Below, piece by piece: positions 51,683-63,298 of a stretch of 64,000 nt of DNA. The DNA is from Isochrysis galbana (lineage: Eukaryota > Haptophyta > Isochrysidales > Isochrysidaceae), in contig CM030940.1 in NCBI GenBank assembly GCA_018136815.1, positions 3,218,601 to 3,282,600 on the forward strand. Direction: 5' to 3'. Positions within the stretch are counted from its first letter, which is position 1, and each line of letters starts with the position of its first letter. Position numbers and translations under genes: made by a program. Below the pieces are notes generated by a model that had not been told where the DNA came from, did no database searches, and was given only the letters and a program-made list of their open reading frames with translations.

Positions 51683-52920
51683 GAGTGGAAATTATCGCAC
51701 GCGCGTCGATTGCCGTTGCATCAAAAGTATACATGATGGTGCCCAAATCCCCCTGTTGATTGAGAGTGCAAGTGCCACTGCCTACGTCGCCGTTCGTGCT
51801 AATCATTGAGAGCTTGCCATCACGACTTTGGGCGAGATCATTACGGCACACTCTGACACGCTGTGGGACCTCTAATGCCCCGGCGTCGGCATGCAAAGCT
51901 CACAGGCACATGCCGCCAACATTCCCGACGGATTGCTGCCCTTTAGTGGTGGTGGCTTTAGTTGCAAGATATCCCATGAGACGGCGCTGACGCAATGTTG
52001 TCCGCGTGGCCGTGCCACAGAACATGTGATGATGATTATGGCGCGTGTGCTCGTATTTTGTTCGATTGCTCTTTTCTTTCTAGCTATGACAACTGTGTTG
52101 GAGCGGACACTGTTGCCAGTCCTTGTGCTGCGGGTAAGGGGGAGAGTCACCACAAGGATTTTACCCCTAGGCGGTTAGAAAGTTTCATCCTACATTGTAG
52201 GATTCCATCCTGCGAATCCATGGCGATCGTAGGAGTATACCAATCCGCACCGACGACATCCCGCTAGCCAAACGCCCCAAGGGCGGCGTTTTGCGTCCTA
52301 TTGTAGCGTCCCGAGGCCCGAGGATGCCTATACCTCCACAAGTACGTCGCAGTCCCAACCCCAGCCCATCGCCCCAATGCAACCATTCTTTACGCAACAA
52401 CCTTCGACGCTTCACTTGGATATCCAGGTGAAGGACCGATCACCATCGCTTCCTTCAACATCAACAAATCAACGGCCGTTGTCAACGGCTCCATTGTATC
52501 TATCTTATGGCTTATGGGCTTTTCCGCCCTCGCCGCGGCGTAGAGAGCTACGACGTGGCCCGCCCTGAGGCCGCCCACGAGTCTCGCCTCATCGATCAGC
52601 GCCGAATCTAGCACTGTCAGAGAGAGGAGGGCCGCGAGCCGCGAGGGCAACCTCAACGCGGAGGCTCGTCAGCCACGCGTGGACGGCCGCGTCGGTGAGC
52701 TGGTCTTCTGGTCTTGGTTCTCGCATGCCGAGTTCGAGTGAGGAGTGAGGGCGAATCCTGCGAGGGGCGGGTCGGGATGGACGGGGCGAGGTCTCCGGTA
52801 GCCAGGGTAGCCGCATGCGCGCGCTGTGAGGAGCTGGATGGGCTGCGTGGGCGCAACGACAACGACGCAACGACCCGACCTGGCGTACGCTGCGTCGCTG
52901 CGTCCTAATTATCACGATTC
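51683..52920. other. Intergenic, no gene supported
   Basis: The dyskerin 3' UTR is followed by unannotated sequence. A hydrophobic 95-codon frame at 51891-52178 (MARVLVFCSIALFFLAMTTV) has no partner or homologue I know. Bases 52180-52560 and 52590-52915 have open frames on the minus strand without recognisable motifs. They may be degraded copia sequence, because RNase H of a copia element begins right after. Confidence 0.4.
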
Positions 52921-53506
52921 ATGACCAATCCAGGACCCGTTCACTTCCAAGCAGCCACACGATGTCTGTTACACCTGCGAGGATCCAAGCAGCGAGCCCT
53001 GCACTTCTCCGCTAATTCCGACATGGCTTTCGTAACATTCGTCGACTCCAATTGGGAAGCAAAATACTCCTGTAGTGGTGCCTTCTTCTTTTACCTGGGT
53101 TGCCCCATCCAATGGTTCTCCAAAAAATGCAACGCTCTGTGTCTCTATCAAGCGCTGAATGAAGCTGAGTACTTTGGCGCCATGTTGACAGCGAAAGACC
53201 TCATCTTTATCAGGGACCTGCTCACCGACCTTGGCATCATGCATGATGGCCCCTCAATCGTTTACTCCGACTCCAAATCCGCCGTCGACATGGCCTTCGA
53301 CCCAGTCGCCTTCAAGAAAACAAAACACATCCTTCGTGCTGGTGCTTTCCTCCGTGACTTAGTCGCCAAACGGGTCCTTACTTACGCTTAAGCACATCAG
53401 CGGACACAACATGGTTGCGGATATTCTCACGAAACCGTGTCCACGCAACCAATTCCTCCGCCTACTCGACATTCTTGATTCTTTCTCGTCAACAGCCACT
53501 TCCTGA
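52921..53506 (+). pseudogene. Copia RNase H C-terminal fragment
   Basis: MTNPGPVHFQAATRCLLHLR, FVDSNWEAKYSCSGAFFFYL, WFSKKCNALCLYQALNEAEY, IVYSDSKSAVDMAFDP and TKHILRAGAFLRDLVAKRVL follow the Ty1/copia RNase H order (D-x-DW, SKKQ, EAEY, D-SA, KHI-hFLRE). One base is lost near 53384: the frame stops at 53391 while the neighbouring frame continues LKHISGHNMVADILTKPCPR, the conserved H-x-AD-LTK block, and stops at 53506. It is followed by a polypurine tract and an LTR. Confidence 0.85.
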
Positions 53507-53544
53507 ATGACGTACATGTAAACGTCGCACCCCTTGCTCCGTTT

Positions 53545-53890
53545 AGGAGGGGATGTTACGGATGCCCCTCCGTCCTCTCCTACGTTTACTTTCTAAGTCC
53601 TGCGAGATCTCCTCTCTCCTCTCTCTTCACATGAGGAGAGGCGACGGGCCTCCTCTCTTCTTTCCTTTTCTTTCCTCTCTTTCTCTCCTGCTCAACCCCC
53701 TTTCTTCGCGTATCCCGTTACGTTAGTTATCTACGTGTTACTGTGAATGTGCGTGTGATAGTGGTGTGGGAGAATTATAAGAGGAATTTTACCCGGTTCT
53801 GTTCTGGAGAGAGCGCGAGCGATGGCGTCGCTCTCCCTCCTCTCGGCCGCCCTGGTCACCATGATGGTGCCAGGGCGATAGGTACGTAAT
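53545..53890 (+). mobile_element. Copia polypurine tract and 3' LTR start
   Basis: AGGAGGGGA at about 53545-53553 is followed immediately by TGTTACGGATGCCCC at 53554, the classic polypurine-tract/TG order right after the copia RNase H. The LTR body is TC-rich. Its 3' boundary is not determined and lies before the gypsy fragment at 53940. Confidence 0.7.
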
Positions 53891-53939
53891 ACGTAAGTGG
53901 TTGGCGGGGAGAGCGGGCATCCCTGTGGGACGCCACTGG

Positions 53940-54180
53940 CTATGCTAAACGGGAAGCTTCTTCCAGCCGCAAATGCGGAGCGGTATCGTCTGCCGCCACC
54001 AAGCGTGACACGCCATCTGCATCTTTGTGATTAGCACCCGGCTTGTGCTCGACGGTGAAGCGATACTCGGACAACTTGAGCGCACATCGCATCAGGCGCG
54101 ATGCCGGCCCACCCTGGACGGTGTCCTTCATGGTGTGGCATGCCAGCCCTCTGGAGTAAATGTGTCCGGAAAGGAAACGG
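53940..54180 (-). pseudogene. Gypsy-type RNase H fragment
   Basis: On the minus strand: SGHIYSRGLACHTMKDTVQG, ASRLMRCALKLSEYRFTVEH and KPGANHKDADGVSRL. The LSEYRFTVEHKPGANHKDAD block is the end of Ty3/gypsy RNase H (L-x-Y-x-F-x-I-x-H-x-PG-x-N-x-x-AD-x-LSR). The frame then runs to a stop at 53940. Upstream RT is absent. Beyond 54180 the sequence turns into the repeat shared with 6790-6870. Confidence 0.7.
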
Positions 54181-54436
54181 AGGCACATGCCTCCAAGAGC
54201 GGAGGCATCGGCACGAACGACGATGAGGACGAGGGGGAGGGAGAGGGAGCAAGGATCGGCAACGGCTCCTCCTCCACCGCGGGCGAATGAAGGCAGGAAG
54301 GCGGGCAGGCGGGCTTGAGCGAGGGCGAGGACGGCGGCGAGAGCGACATGGAACGAGCGGCGAGAGGCGAGGGTGAGTGTGAGGAGGGCTGTGATGGCAG
54401 GGACTGGCGAGGCGAGGCGAGGTTGTAGGGTCTGAG

Positions 54437-55030
54437 TGTTACGAGAGCGAGAGCGACGAGAGCGAGAGCGAGAGAGCGACGACGAATGACGACTGACGAC
54501 AGGACGACGGACAACGACACCCAGGAAAACACTCCGACTCTCGCCCCACGACTTTCTCACATAACTCGACTGAAATCAAACCCAAACACTCCGGCCAGAC
54601 GACGACGGACGACGACCAAAGGGCGATCTGTCGGCGATCTTGTCCGGAACGGGAATCGCACCATAACGGAAACGAGAGGCAATCTTGCTACGCAGGATTC
54701 CAAGAGACCTACCGAATAAGACGAGAGAAGTGCGATGTGCCTAAGGGGAAGATGCGATGAGATTGCAAATTAAACCTGATTGCCCCCAGAAGCAGATAAA
54801 GAACCGCAGGGAAGATAGCAAATTAAACCTATTTGCGAGGCGCCTGGGAGGAAAAAAGGTGGGGAAACTTCCCTTCTCTTTCGAGAGAAAGAGAGAGGGC
54901 CCTCCACAACCCACGATCCCATGCATCCAAGCGAAGCTTTTGACCGAGAACGAGAGAAAGCAGAGAATTATAACGATAAATGCCGAACGACGAAGAGAAG
55001 CCTAACGAGTGTCGATTCGCGAATGCGACA
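54437..55030 (-). mobile_element. Solo LTR-like repeat, copy 2
   Basis: Nearly identical to 49119-49703 (a few substitutions and a short GAGAGCGA-type insertion near 54470). Same ends, TGTTACGAGAG and AATGCGACA. The flanks differ from those of copy 1 and show no mutual target duplication, so these are independent insertions or a rearranged pair rather than the two ends of one intact element. Confidence 0.65.
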
Positions 55031-55800
55031 TGTCGGCTCTCTCCGCCTCGTGGGTTGGTAGGGCATACCATTCATGCATGGTGCCCTGTTGTTGTCGTAT
55101 GTTGGTGTGTTGCTGTTTGTGGGAGTCGCAGCCGCTGTCGCGGCTGTTGTGTCTCCTTGGGTGCGCATGGGGTGTGCATGGCTTGGTCGGTGTAGTCCCG
55201 TGCTGTCTCTCGGGCTTCAGCTGACTCCAGTGTGGGCCTCATCGGTTCATATTGCTGAGTCCTGCAGCTGATGTTGCAGGATTCAGCTGTTTTTGTGATG
55301 GTGGTCTTGCCGACCGGCCGGGTCCGCGCCACGTGCTGGCGCACGAGGTCGGTGCCGCAGCGTTGTAGGGGCCCAGCCCTGAGGCTTTCCCTATGGGAAG
55401 ATGGGCCCTGAGGCTCCTCTTGTTCCTGCTTGCTGGTGGGTTGTCTGTGCTGGTGGGTGTGGTGTATTGTGTGGAGGCTGGTCTTGTGTTGTGTGTGGCT
55501 CTGTGCGCGTGGCGGGGTGCGGCTCGCGGCCACCTGGGTGGGCGAGAGCTCTGGGAGAGGACGGTACGGTTGCGTGACGTCGGCCATCTCTTGGTCAGCC
55601 GGCGCGGTGGAGTGGGCGAAGAGGGAGGAGGGGAGCGTGGCGCGCTCCATGACCCTATCGTTATAACGATAGTTGATGACACTGATGTAAAAAACTGACG
55701 TCAGTACTGATGCACCATCACTGCTGAAATGAGGGGTGGCGAGTCGCCGGTCCACCCTCCAAAGTGTGGGTGCTCCTAATACTTTTATACTTAAAATGGG
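55031..55800. other. Repeat-derived region with a MERA start remnant
   Basis: An inverted MERA start (GGCGCGCTCCAT) is at 55640-55651, followed by a small palindrome (TATCGTTATAACGATAG) at about 55656-55672. Long minus-strand frames (55072-55836) are Gln/Thr/His-rich and unsupported. TTTTATACTTA at 55784-55794 resembles the LINE 5' end. Confidence 0.45.
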
Positions 55801-55948
55801 GAGGGGCGGGGACAAAAATTGGAACTCAGGTTGCACCTTCTTCTATTTATTGTAAAGAGAGGGGGAGCCGTTCGTTCCCCCCATCCCCGCCCTCCCGCGC
55901 CCAAGGAGGGCACGGGGCGAGGGCGGGGGAGGTACTCCTCTATGGGAT

Positions 55949-55951
<3 letters not shown>

Positions 55952-55979
<28 letters not shown>
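55952..55979 (+). repeat. G28 homopolymer
   Basis: Twenty-eight consecutive G bases lie about 320 bp upstream of the NUP155 start. Length in the assembly may be inaccurate. Confidence 0.9.
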
Positions 55980-56169
55980 AGCGAGCCTCTCCTTCGCTGC
56001 ACCGGTGGCCGTCGGGCTCGGCGCGCGCCACAGGGACTCGCTCTCCCTCGCTCGCGCCCCTTCTCTCGGCTGCGCGCGAGCAAGAGAGACTGTGCGAGCG
56101 AGAGGCGACAGAAAAGGGCGGCTGTGTACGTACATACACACGCAGAGGAAGCAGAGCCACATCCGCCGT

Positions 56170-56200
56170 AGAGGCCACCAGAGAGAGAGAGAGAGAGGGA

Positions 56201-56270
<70 letters not shown>

Positions 56271-56299
56271 GAGTGAGAGTGAGAGGGAGAGGGAGGGAG
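56170..56299 (+). promoter_or_regulatory. (GA)n tract forming the NUP155 leader
   Basis: Almost uninterrupted GA dinucleotides from about 56178 to 56267, then GAGTGAGAGTGAGAGG and GGGAGGGAG leading straight into the ATG at 56300. It may be a GAGA-type promoter element or 5' UTR. Frames through it are trivial. Confidence 0.6.
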
Positions 56300-59200
56300 A
56301 TGAGTCTTTCTGAAAGCGACAAGGCGCAGCTCGAGAGTGCCAGAGAGCAGCTGAGCAAGCTGATTCAGCGCGACGGCAAGGTGAAGGACGACTCCGACCT
56401 TTATAACAAGTTGATCAAGCAGGTGCGGCGCGCGCACGCACCCTTGCCGTAATCTACTCGCCCGCGACTGCTATATGCCACGAACTCTTGCACAGTGGGA
56501 GTGGGAGTGTAGTGGGGGGCGAGGGGGGTGTTGCACCGACGCACCATCCCCCGCTGCTCAAGCCTGGAGTGGCTGCTTACCGGCTCTACCTTACCTATCC
56601 CCTGACGGACAGGCGCGCACAAACGAAGGATGCATGTATGAATCCTGCGAGAGCGACGGCCCAATTCACAAGCAGCCACAGTTTGTCGCTGCACCTGGTG
56701 GCTTCACAATGATGCCGGCAGCTTTGAAGCAGGCTGCTGCAGAGCAGTTGGAGTACCACATGTTTGTAGGACTCTTCCCTGCGCTCCATCGTGCGTGGAT
56801 GACCATTGACCACATTCTCTTCCTATGGGATTACAACGAGCCAAGGGGCGCTTTCTACCAGTGAGTACGCAACCGTGGTGTATACGACAGACAGCTGTGC
56901 ATGGTCCCAGTGGAGCAGGGTGGGTATGCGTTAGTCGTCGAGCTGTCACACCCATGGGGGCCAGGTTCGGGGATCTTTACGGCCTGTGTCTCCAAACCAT
57001 GAAGACGATAGAGCTGCCCAGCGAGCCTCCAACTTCCTTGGCCATGCAACTGGCTGTGCCCTCTTTAGGTTTGAAAATATGTGAGTGACGCTAGCTGTCC
57101 CAGGGGAACCTGCGGGCCTGACGCCGTGCCTTCCCATCGCCTATAGGTACGACGGTCTTGATCAGACTATCATCAACGCCACGTTGGTCCGTTGCCGCGA
57201 GGGCGTTTTCGCTGCAGAAGCCACTCCCGATTACCTTTTGCTTTTGTCAACTCCGTCGGAGGTCCGCTTGCTCTCGTCTCATCATATGCTTGCCTTTTGC
57301 GATTGCCATCGCTCTCAATAAGTTGTCTCCTGAGCGCCCCTCCCAAGCTGGCTTGCCTCAACTCCCCCATCCCTGCTCATGTTGCCGCATTAGGTCGTGG
57401 TTCTCGCTGTTTATGCTACAGGCCCCTGTGGTGCTGAGGACACCTCGATCGATGTCCATGAGACTGGGTTCTCTGTGTCTACGGATGGGGTCAACCTCGT
57501 TGCCATGACTTCTACGCCGACTGGACGGTAAGTGGCAGACATCTCAAGATTAACACTCGCCCCAAATGTTTGCACTGTGAGTCCGTTGAAGCTCAGGCCA
57601 AATCTGCCAACCCCACAGCCAGCGCTCTGTGTCTCTAACCTACCGGCTCTCGTCTTCCGCGATTTGCAGCATTTTTATGGGTGGGGCCGATGGCTTCTTG
57701 TACGAGCTGACATATGGCCACACAGATTCGTGGTGGGGTGGCACTTCTCGCGCGTGTATCAAGCAGAATCGCTCCCGCAAGCGCGACCGCGCCTTCCACT
57801 TTGTAATGTCGGCACTCTACCGCTCGGCCGACCCGATAGTCGATCTTACCTTTGACGAGGGCAGGAACATCCTTTACTTGCTTACGGTGATTTGCAACTG
57901 CTCGCACCGCGTACAGCACGACTCTTGTCCTCAAGTGCGCCCAGTCTCGGAGGCATCCTCTCAGTTACGCATTCCTTTGTAACATGTGTACAGGCCTCAT
58001 CCACCATCTGCGCGTATGATTTGGGTCCCAATGGTGATACGCTCTACTACGTTGCGTGCCTAGATGTGCGCTCGCTTCACTTGCGCCTGCGCCAGCACGG
58101 CGCTATCCCAGGAGACTCAAAGACGCTGCAGAGACTTGAGGAAGACCTGAAGACTGCGGAGAAGGTGAGAATACGGGGCCGTTGCCACTGCGTACGCTTC
58201 GAACGGTCTCACGTATGCGCAAGCAGCTGAGTTAGCAGCTGAGTTGCTTGACCAAAATGCCTGCATTCATTCCTCCGTGCTGTTGCGCCCGAATGCTATC
58301 CGCCTCACCGTGCCTCGCTCCTGCTCCCTTCCAGGCCAGCGCATCCTCACGCGAGCTGTCGCCGGCGCTCGTGTCCCTATCGCCTGTACCATCGTCTGTC
58401 TCATCCTTGATGCAGCTTATCGCCATATCTGCCTCTGGTGTGCGGGTTGCTCTACGGGTCTGCCCAAATACGGCCGACGGTCGCCGTGCGCCGCCGGCAG
58501 AGCTCCGGCCGCTCTTCGCTGTCGCCCCACCGCGCGCCACTGACGGACGCCCACTACACGTTGCTCGTGGCGCCGCCCTGTCGGCCTCCGACTGCCTCTT
58601 CGTGGCCTCGTCGATGGAGGATGCGCAGTCGGCGGTAGAACTCCTTTGCGTATCTGACCTATTGGCCGGACGCTCTGATGACGGTGGAACACGATCGGAC
58701 GCAGCAGCGCTCACACGCCTCCGACTTCATGGATCCTTGTATACCATCGCTGAAGAGCCCATCCCTGGGCCGCCGAGGATTAGCAACGGCCTCGCCGCTC
58801 AATTCGCGTCGCCCCCTCGCACATTTGTCCTCCTGACCTCTGAAGGTGTCATGCGGGTGGTAAAGCGTCGGCCGCTCGACCCTCTCCTGGCTGCCGCCTC
58901 TCCACAGCAGTCGGCAGCGATGCCGATGGGCATGCCTTCGCCCGCCGCCGAGTTTTTCAGTTTTTATGGCGCAGAGGAGGCGGCATGCATGTGCCTGCTC
59001 GGGGCCCTCACAACCGGTGCGGACTCGCCGACCGCCGAGCGCCTCGCAGGCTGGGCGCACGCCTTTGGCGGCATGGCGTCAGAGCACCTTGTCAATGGCG
59101 TCCCAGAGATGTCGGCGACAGCCCAGGGCGCGGTGATCCTCGGCCAGGCCCCGCGCTTTTCCGGGCGCCACGGTGGTATCTGCCGTGCTCTCGCTCGGCT

Positions 59201-62200
59201 GCTACAGGAGGTGTGGTTGGAACCGCTGTGCGCCCTTCGCCACACTGCGACTGGTGAGCGCCTTGCGCTCGCTCGCCCTCGTGCTTTCTGGAGCTCTCTA
59301 CACATGAGGATTGTTGCAATGTTGGCACACCTCGATGCCCACGAGCGCCATTGGGGCATTCCCCCAGGTGCTGCCACACCGCCAGGCGCCAATCCCGCCC
59401 AGCGCACCACTCACTCAAGTAGCAGAAGAGGCGAATTTGGTGCTAACCGGGCCATCGCACTGCCGGAGGACACCTCCCACGCGCGTCTGCGAGCATCCAT
59501 CGGTGGGCTGGTCTTTTCTGATCACCGTGCTGCGGACGCCCGCTGGAACGCCATGGCGGGCGCGCCAGACAAGGAGTCCGAGTCCCTCTGTGCCGTGCTT
59601 AGCCTCGCGCGCCGTGTGGCCCAGCTCGCGTTACTTCTCGCCAGTCTCGCCGAGTTCGAGGCGAACCAGCACCCCGATGGTGGTATCGGCATTGCGCATT
59701 CCGTGCAAGCCTCGGTGGAAAATGCAGCAATTGACGGGATTCCGGCCCTCGCGGAGCGAGTCATTGCCAGTGTGCCCCCCAAGTTGCAAACACTACTGCG
59801 CGAGGGTCTTACACTGCAGGCGTTGACTGTGCCTGTGCGCCTAGATGCCCGTGGCAAGCCGACGTCAGCATGGGACACTGAGGTGGAGGCAAGGCTGCCA
59901 AAAGCCCTCTTCATGGGCCTTGGACAAATCGAGGCGTCAGGCGGAGTCCAGGTGCGGAGCTTAGCCCGAGCGTAGGAGGGCCGGCGGCTGGTTCTTGCAA
60001 CTCGAGCTTGACTTGCTCACAGTGGCTCTCTCAACACCTCATGCCCCGACCCAACCTGCCCGTGCCAGGCTACCGCCCGGCTTCGTCGCGAGTGCCCCGA
60101 CCTTTTCTCGACAGCCGACGCCACCTCACTCCGCGGCTGGGACCTCCTGTCTCGCGCTTCTGCCACGTCGACTGCAGAGGCCGACCGTGTCGTGCTGCTG
60201 AACGATGCGCTGGACACGCTGCTTCCCGTCGCGGCTACTGACGCATCTCTCGACCTCGACGCGCTACTCTCTGCATTCTTTGCGCACCACGCACACGCCC
60301 ATCGCGTTCATGCCGCCGCCGCCACGCGCTCGCCAGCGACGGCCGCCGCCGAACGCGCGCTCGCTCGGCTGCCCCTCGCCGCCGCGCGCGCCGCCGATCC
60401 TGATGATGCGGCTCCGGCTGCTCTATCGCCAAGCGGTGCAGTCGGCGGGATCGACGGCTGGTCAACCAGACAGCGCCATGCTATTTGTCGGCGGCTCAAG
60501 TGCTACCGCCTACTCCTCGACCGTCTTGCGCTCCTGCAACGCGCGCCGCTTCCGGCCGGTATTGGCGCCCCTGTGGCGACGGACACGGCTGATGGGGTAT
60601 CTGTCGCCGCGTCGGGCAACGGCACTGTCACGGAGTGGTCGGGCCACGACGACGCAACAAATCAGCTCTCTCAGCCCAGCGGCAGCGCTGAAGGCGGCTG
60701 GTTGGCCGTTTTGAGTGCGGCTCTTCGCGAGGCGCCCGACGATACCCTCTTTTTGCACGCCATCTCATGGTGGTTGCTTGAGGTGAGTAAGGGATTCGTC
60801 GGCCTTTCTTCCTGTCCCTTCTTTGACGGCTCTACGATGCGTTATCATGACCCAAGCATGCTGGCGCTAGCCGTGCACTAAAGCTTAAGCGTGGCGTGTG
60901 CTGCATCATGCTGCGCTACCCAGCACTCAACAACACAAGGGCCCATACATTCGAGCCAGTTCAAAAATAGAAGTGATCATCCTCCTGCTCTGTGTCCTTA
61001 GACTGGTCGGGATGACGTCCTCTTCTCGCTCCCATCCCCGCATCTGGAGGCTTTCTGCGCGGCAGGCGCCCCTCCCGTAGCCACACGTCGCGTATGGGCC
61101 GCTTTCCTCTCGCCTAAGGCGGCCGACGTGCTCGACTCGTGGGAAGCCCTAACTGCAACCCCCGAATCCTCTAGCATGCAGGCGAGCCCTCCCATCCTCG
61201 TGTCCCGCCTATGTCCAGTCTAGGTGGAGTCCTTTCCGAGACCACCGTGCATACCCCCCCCCCCCACTCAATATGGACAGGAGGCCATTTTCAAGATCAC
61301 AAGGGGCTTCTTGCTGCCTCGTCTCTTCTTGCGTCAAGGCCGATATGTTGAGGCCGCCACCGCCTTCCTAAAGCAAGCCGTGTGCGTGACTGAGGGCGAG
61401 GCGGTGGTCGTTGATGCCGGCTCCAGCTTTGCGCGATCGATCCGCCGCCTTGAGGAGCGCATCTCGGCATTCAACTATGCGGTGACCGCTGCCAAGGCTG
61501 CGGGCGCAGATGGGGCGACGCAACTGGGTGCCGACTTCATTCGCGAGGCATCCGATCAGGCACAGCTCTCGCAGCTGCAGCTAGGTGTCGCAACCGAGCT
61601 AGCTGCACTAGCACGCGCCGAGGGCGGCGCAGCAGTCGGGCTCGAGCGCCTCGCCGCCTCGCGTGGTGTTGGCGTTCCTGCCCTGCGTACCCAGCTCGGC
61701 GAGGAAGCTGAGCGGGCATGCGCTTCTCAACTTGATCTTGAAGGCATATTCAACCTCGCGTGGAAGGCGGAGCTCTGGCGCTCAGCCTTGGCCATCCTTG
61801 ATTTTGCATCCCCCCATTCGCGCTATCCTGACCATGTCGACAAGGCACTCTCCTCGCTTCTCTTCCCGGAGGACGCCCAAAAGCAGCCGTGGGACGAGGC
61901 GCGGGCCGCACTCATCTCCCTGCGCAAGGCCTTCGCGTCGAGCTATGTGTTCAACCTGGACTCCATCTGCGCCATGCTTGAACGGCGCGCTCTCCAGAAT
62001 GGCCAGCCAGCAATTGCCGTCGTCGAGCTCCTCTCACCCACTGGTGGTGCGCTCCGCCCACCGGTCGCGTGGGCAGACCTCTACAGGTGCTACGCGGGCG
62101 TGCGCCATGCAGGACGTCACATGAAGGTGCTGTGGGAGGAGGAGGCTATGCAGCTGCGACTGCTTGAGGCGCTCGTCTACTTGTTGCAAGCGTGAGCGTC

Positions 62201-62529
62201 AGGCCCTCGCCCCCGCTCGGCCTTGCTCGCCGCCGGCCTCAGCTTATCGGCTTGCTCAGTGCACTACCAGTTTGCAACTATCCCACTCTTTTTGACTGAT
62301 CAACACGTGTGCCCTTTGTAGTTGGCTGCATGCAGCCTCATCCTCCAACATAGAGAGGCGCACGCTGATTGCCGCACAACGTGACCTTGCCATTGTGGCA
62401 GACATCGACGCACATGTGATTCGATTGGGTGGCGACTTCGCGTCCCGTGCTGCCACGCAACCCCAGGTCGCCGCCCGCATGCGTGCCGAGCTCAGGGATT
62501 TACGTGGGGCCATCTCGGCGCTCTGGTAG
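56300..62529 (+). CDS. NUP155: Nucleoporin Nup155 (Nup170/Nup157 family)
   Basis: Eleven exons: 56300-56422, 56613-56860, 57147-57261, 57394-57527, 57670-57886, 57994-58164, 58335-59951, 60069-60782, 61002-61091, 61281-62191, 62322-62529. The sum is 4548 nt, 1515 residues (human 1391). Landmarks: MFVGLFPALHRAWMTIDHIL with FLWDY at the start of the beta-propeller; FYQ-YDGLDQTI across intron 2; LLLLSTPSE-VVVLAVYATG across intron 3; TPTGR-IFMGGADGFLYELTY across intron 4; ASSTICAYDLGPNGDTLYYV; FVLLTSEGVMRVVKRRPLDP at the propeller end. The alpha-solenoid follows with VQ-ATARLRRECPDLFSTADA, FLHAISWWLLE, EAIFKITRGFLLPRLFLRQG, and the last exon WLHAASSSNIERRTLIAAQR. It is a scaffold protein of the inner pore ring. 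The exon 9 donor (CGC/gtatgg) is the least certain site. An Ala/Ser-rich insertion in exon 8 and a longer solenoid explain the extra length. Confidence 0.95.
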
Positions 62530-63295
62530 CCACAACCAATCGCCGAAGAGGATGCGAAGCCGGCGGGCGAACGACGGAGAGTTGCCCGGCGTATGACAAG
62601 TGGATGAAGGATGGTTGGAGTGGGAGTTGAAGTACTATCGGTGTGTTAGCCAAGACATGCGATAGGCTTGGCGTAATTTGAGCAGGGCATATCTTCCGGA
62701 GGTGTTGTCTCCGTGCCCATTGGCGAAAGAAAACTTCCGTAATATTCTCGCGCCAAGCGCGCGGCCCTGGGCCCGTTACTTTGTAGCGCCATCATTCCCT
62801 TTATCATCCTGCGCCTTGCGGCCGCACTCCCGCTTCGTTCGCTACATAGATTAGGGGCCCGGGATGTGGATCGAGCCTAGGCCTACCTTTGCGGGCTCCT
62901 AGCCGTAGTGTTTGTGGCGTTTGCGTTTGCAAAGGGTATAATGCCTTGCGGCGTGTCCATGGGCACATCACCCACACGGGCGGTCGTGACTGCAAGTGAG
63001 GAGGGAGGCAGAGGTGGAGGTGGGGGGGGGACTCTTGTTGATTGTTGATCCGGAGGCCCACATTTTTATCGTGGGACCGGGGGAAGATCTCCCCTAGTCT
63101 CTCTCCCCGCTCGAATCTGAATCCGAAGCAGAGCGATGGCGACCGACCCGCATGATAGGCAGACCTTCGCCGTGCTCCAGCGAGAGCACGGCGGTGGTCA
63201 GCCCCCCCTTGCCCCTTGTCGCTGGTGTTCGGACTAAATGGTCCGGAGACACCGGTCGGCGGTCTCACCGGTGTTTCATGCCACCGTACTACTAA
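62530..63295. other. NUP155 3' flank and LINE 3'-end remnant
   Basis: Bases 62727-62875 (GAAAACTTCCGTAATATTCT, CTTGCGGCCGCACTC, GGGGCCCGGGATGTGG) are a diverged LINE 3' UTR, minus orientation. The remainder to 63295 has no recognisable gene. GACCGG-type palindromes (ACCGGTCGGCGGTCTCACCGG) occur at 63251-63270. Confidence 0.5.
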
Positions 63296-63298
63296 ATT

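Noticed and set aside
49119-55030. A complete LTR retrotransposon bounded by the two LTR-like units
   Set aside because: It would contain the dyskerin gene and opposite-oriented copia and gypsy relics, and the flanks lack matching target duplications.
55072-55836. 254-codon minus-strand frame rich in Gln/His/Thr
   Set aside because: No recognisable domain; it overlaps an inverted LINE start and simple sequence.
56267-56299. NUP155 start within the GA tract
   Set aside because: In-frame codons there are Arg/Glu/Val repeats with non-ATG or tract-derived starts; the ATG at 56300 gives a normal Nup155 N-terminus.
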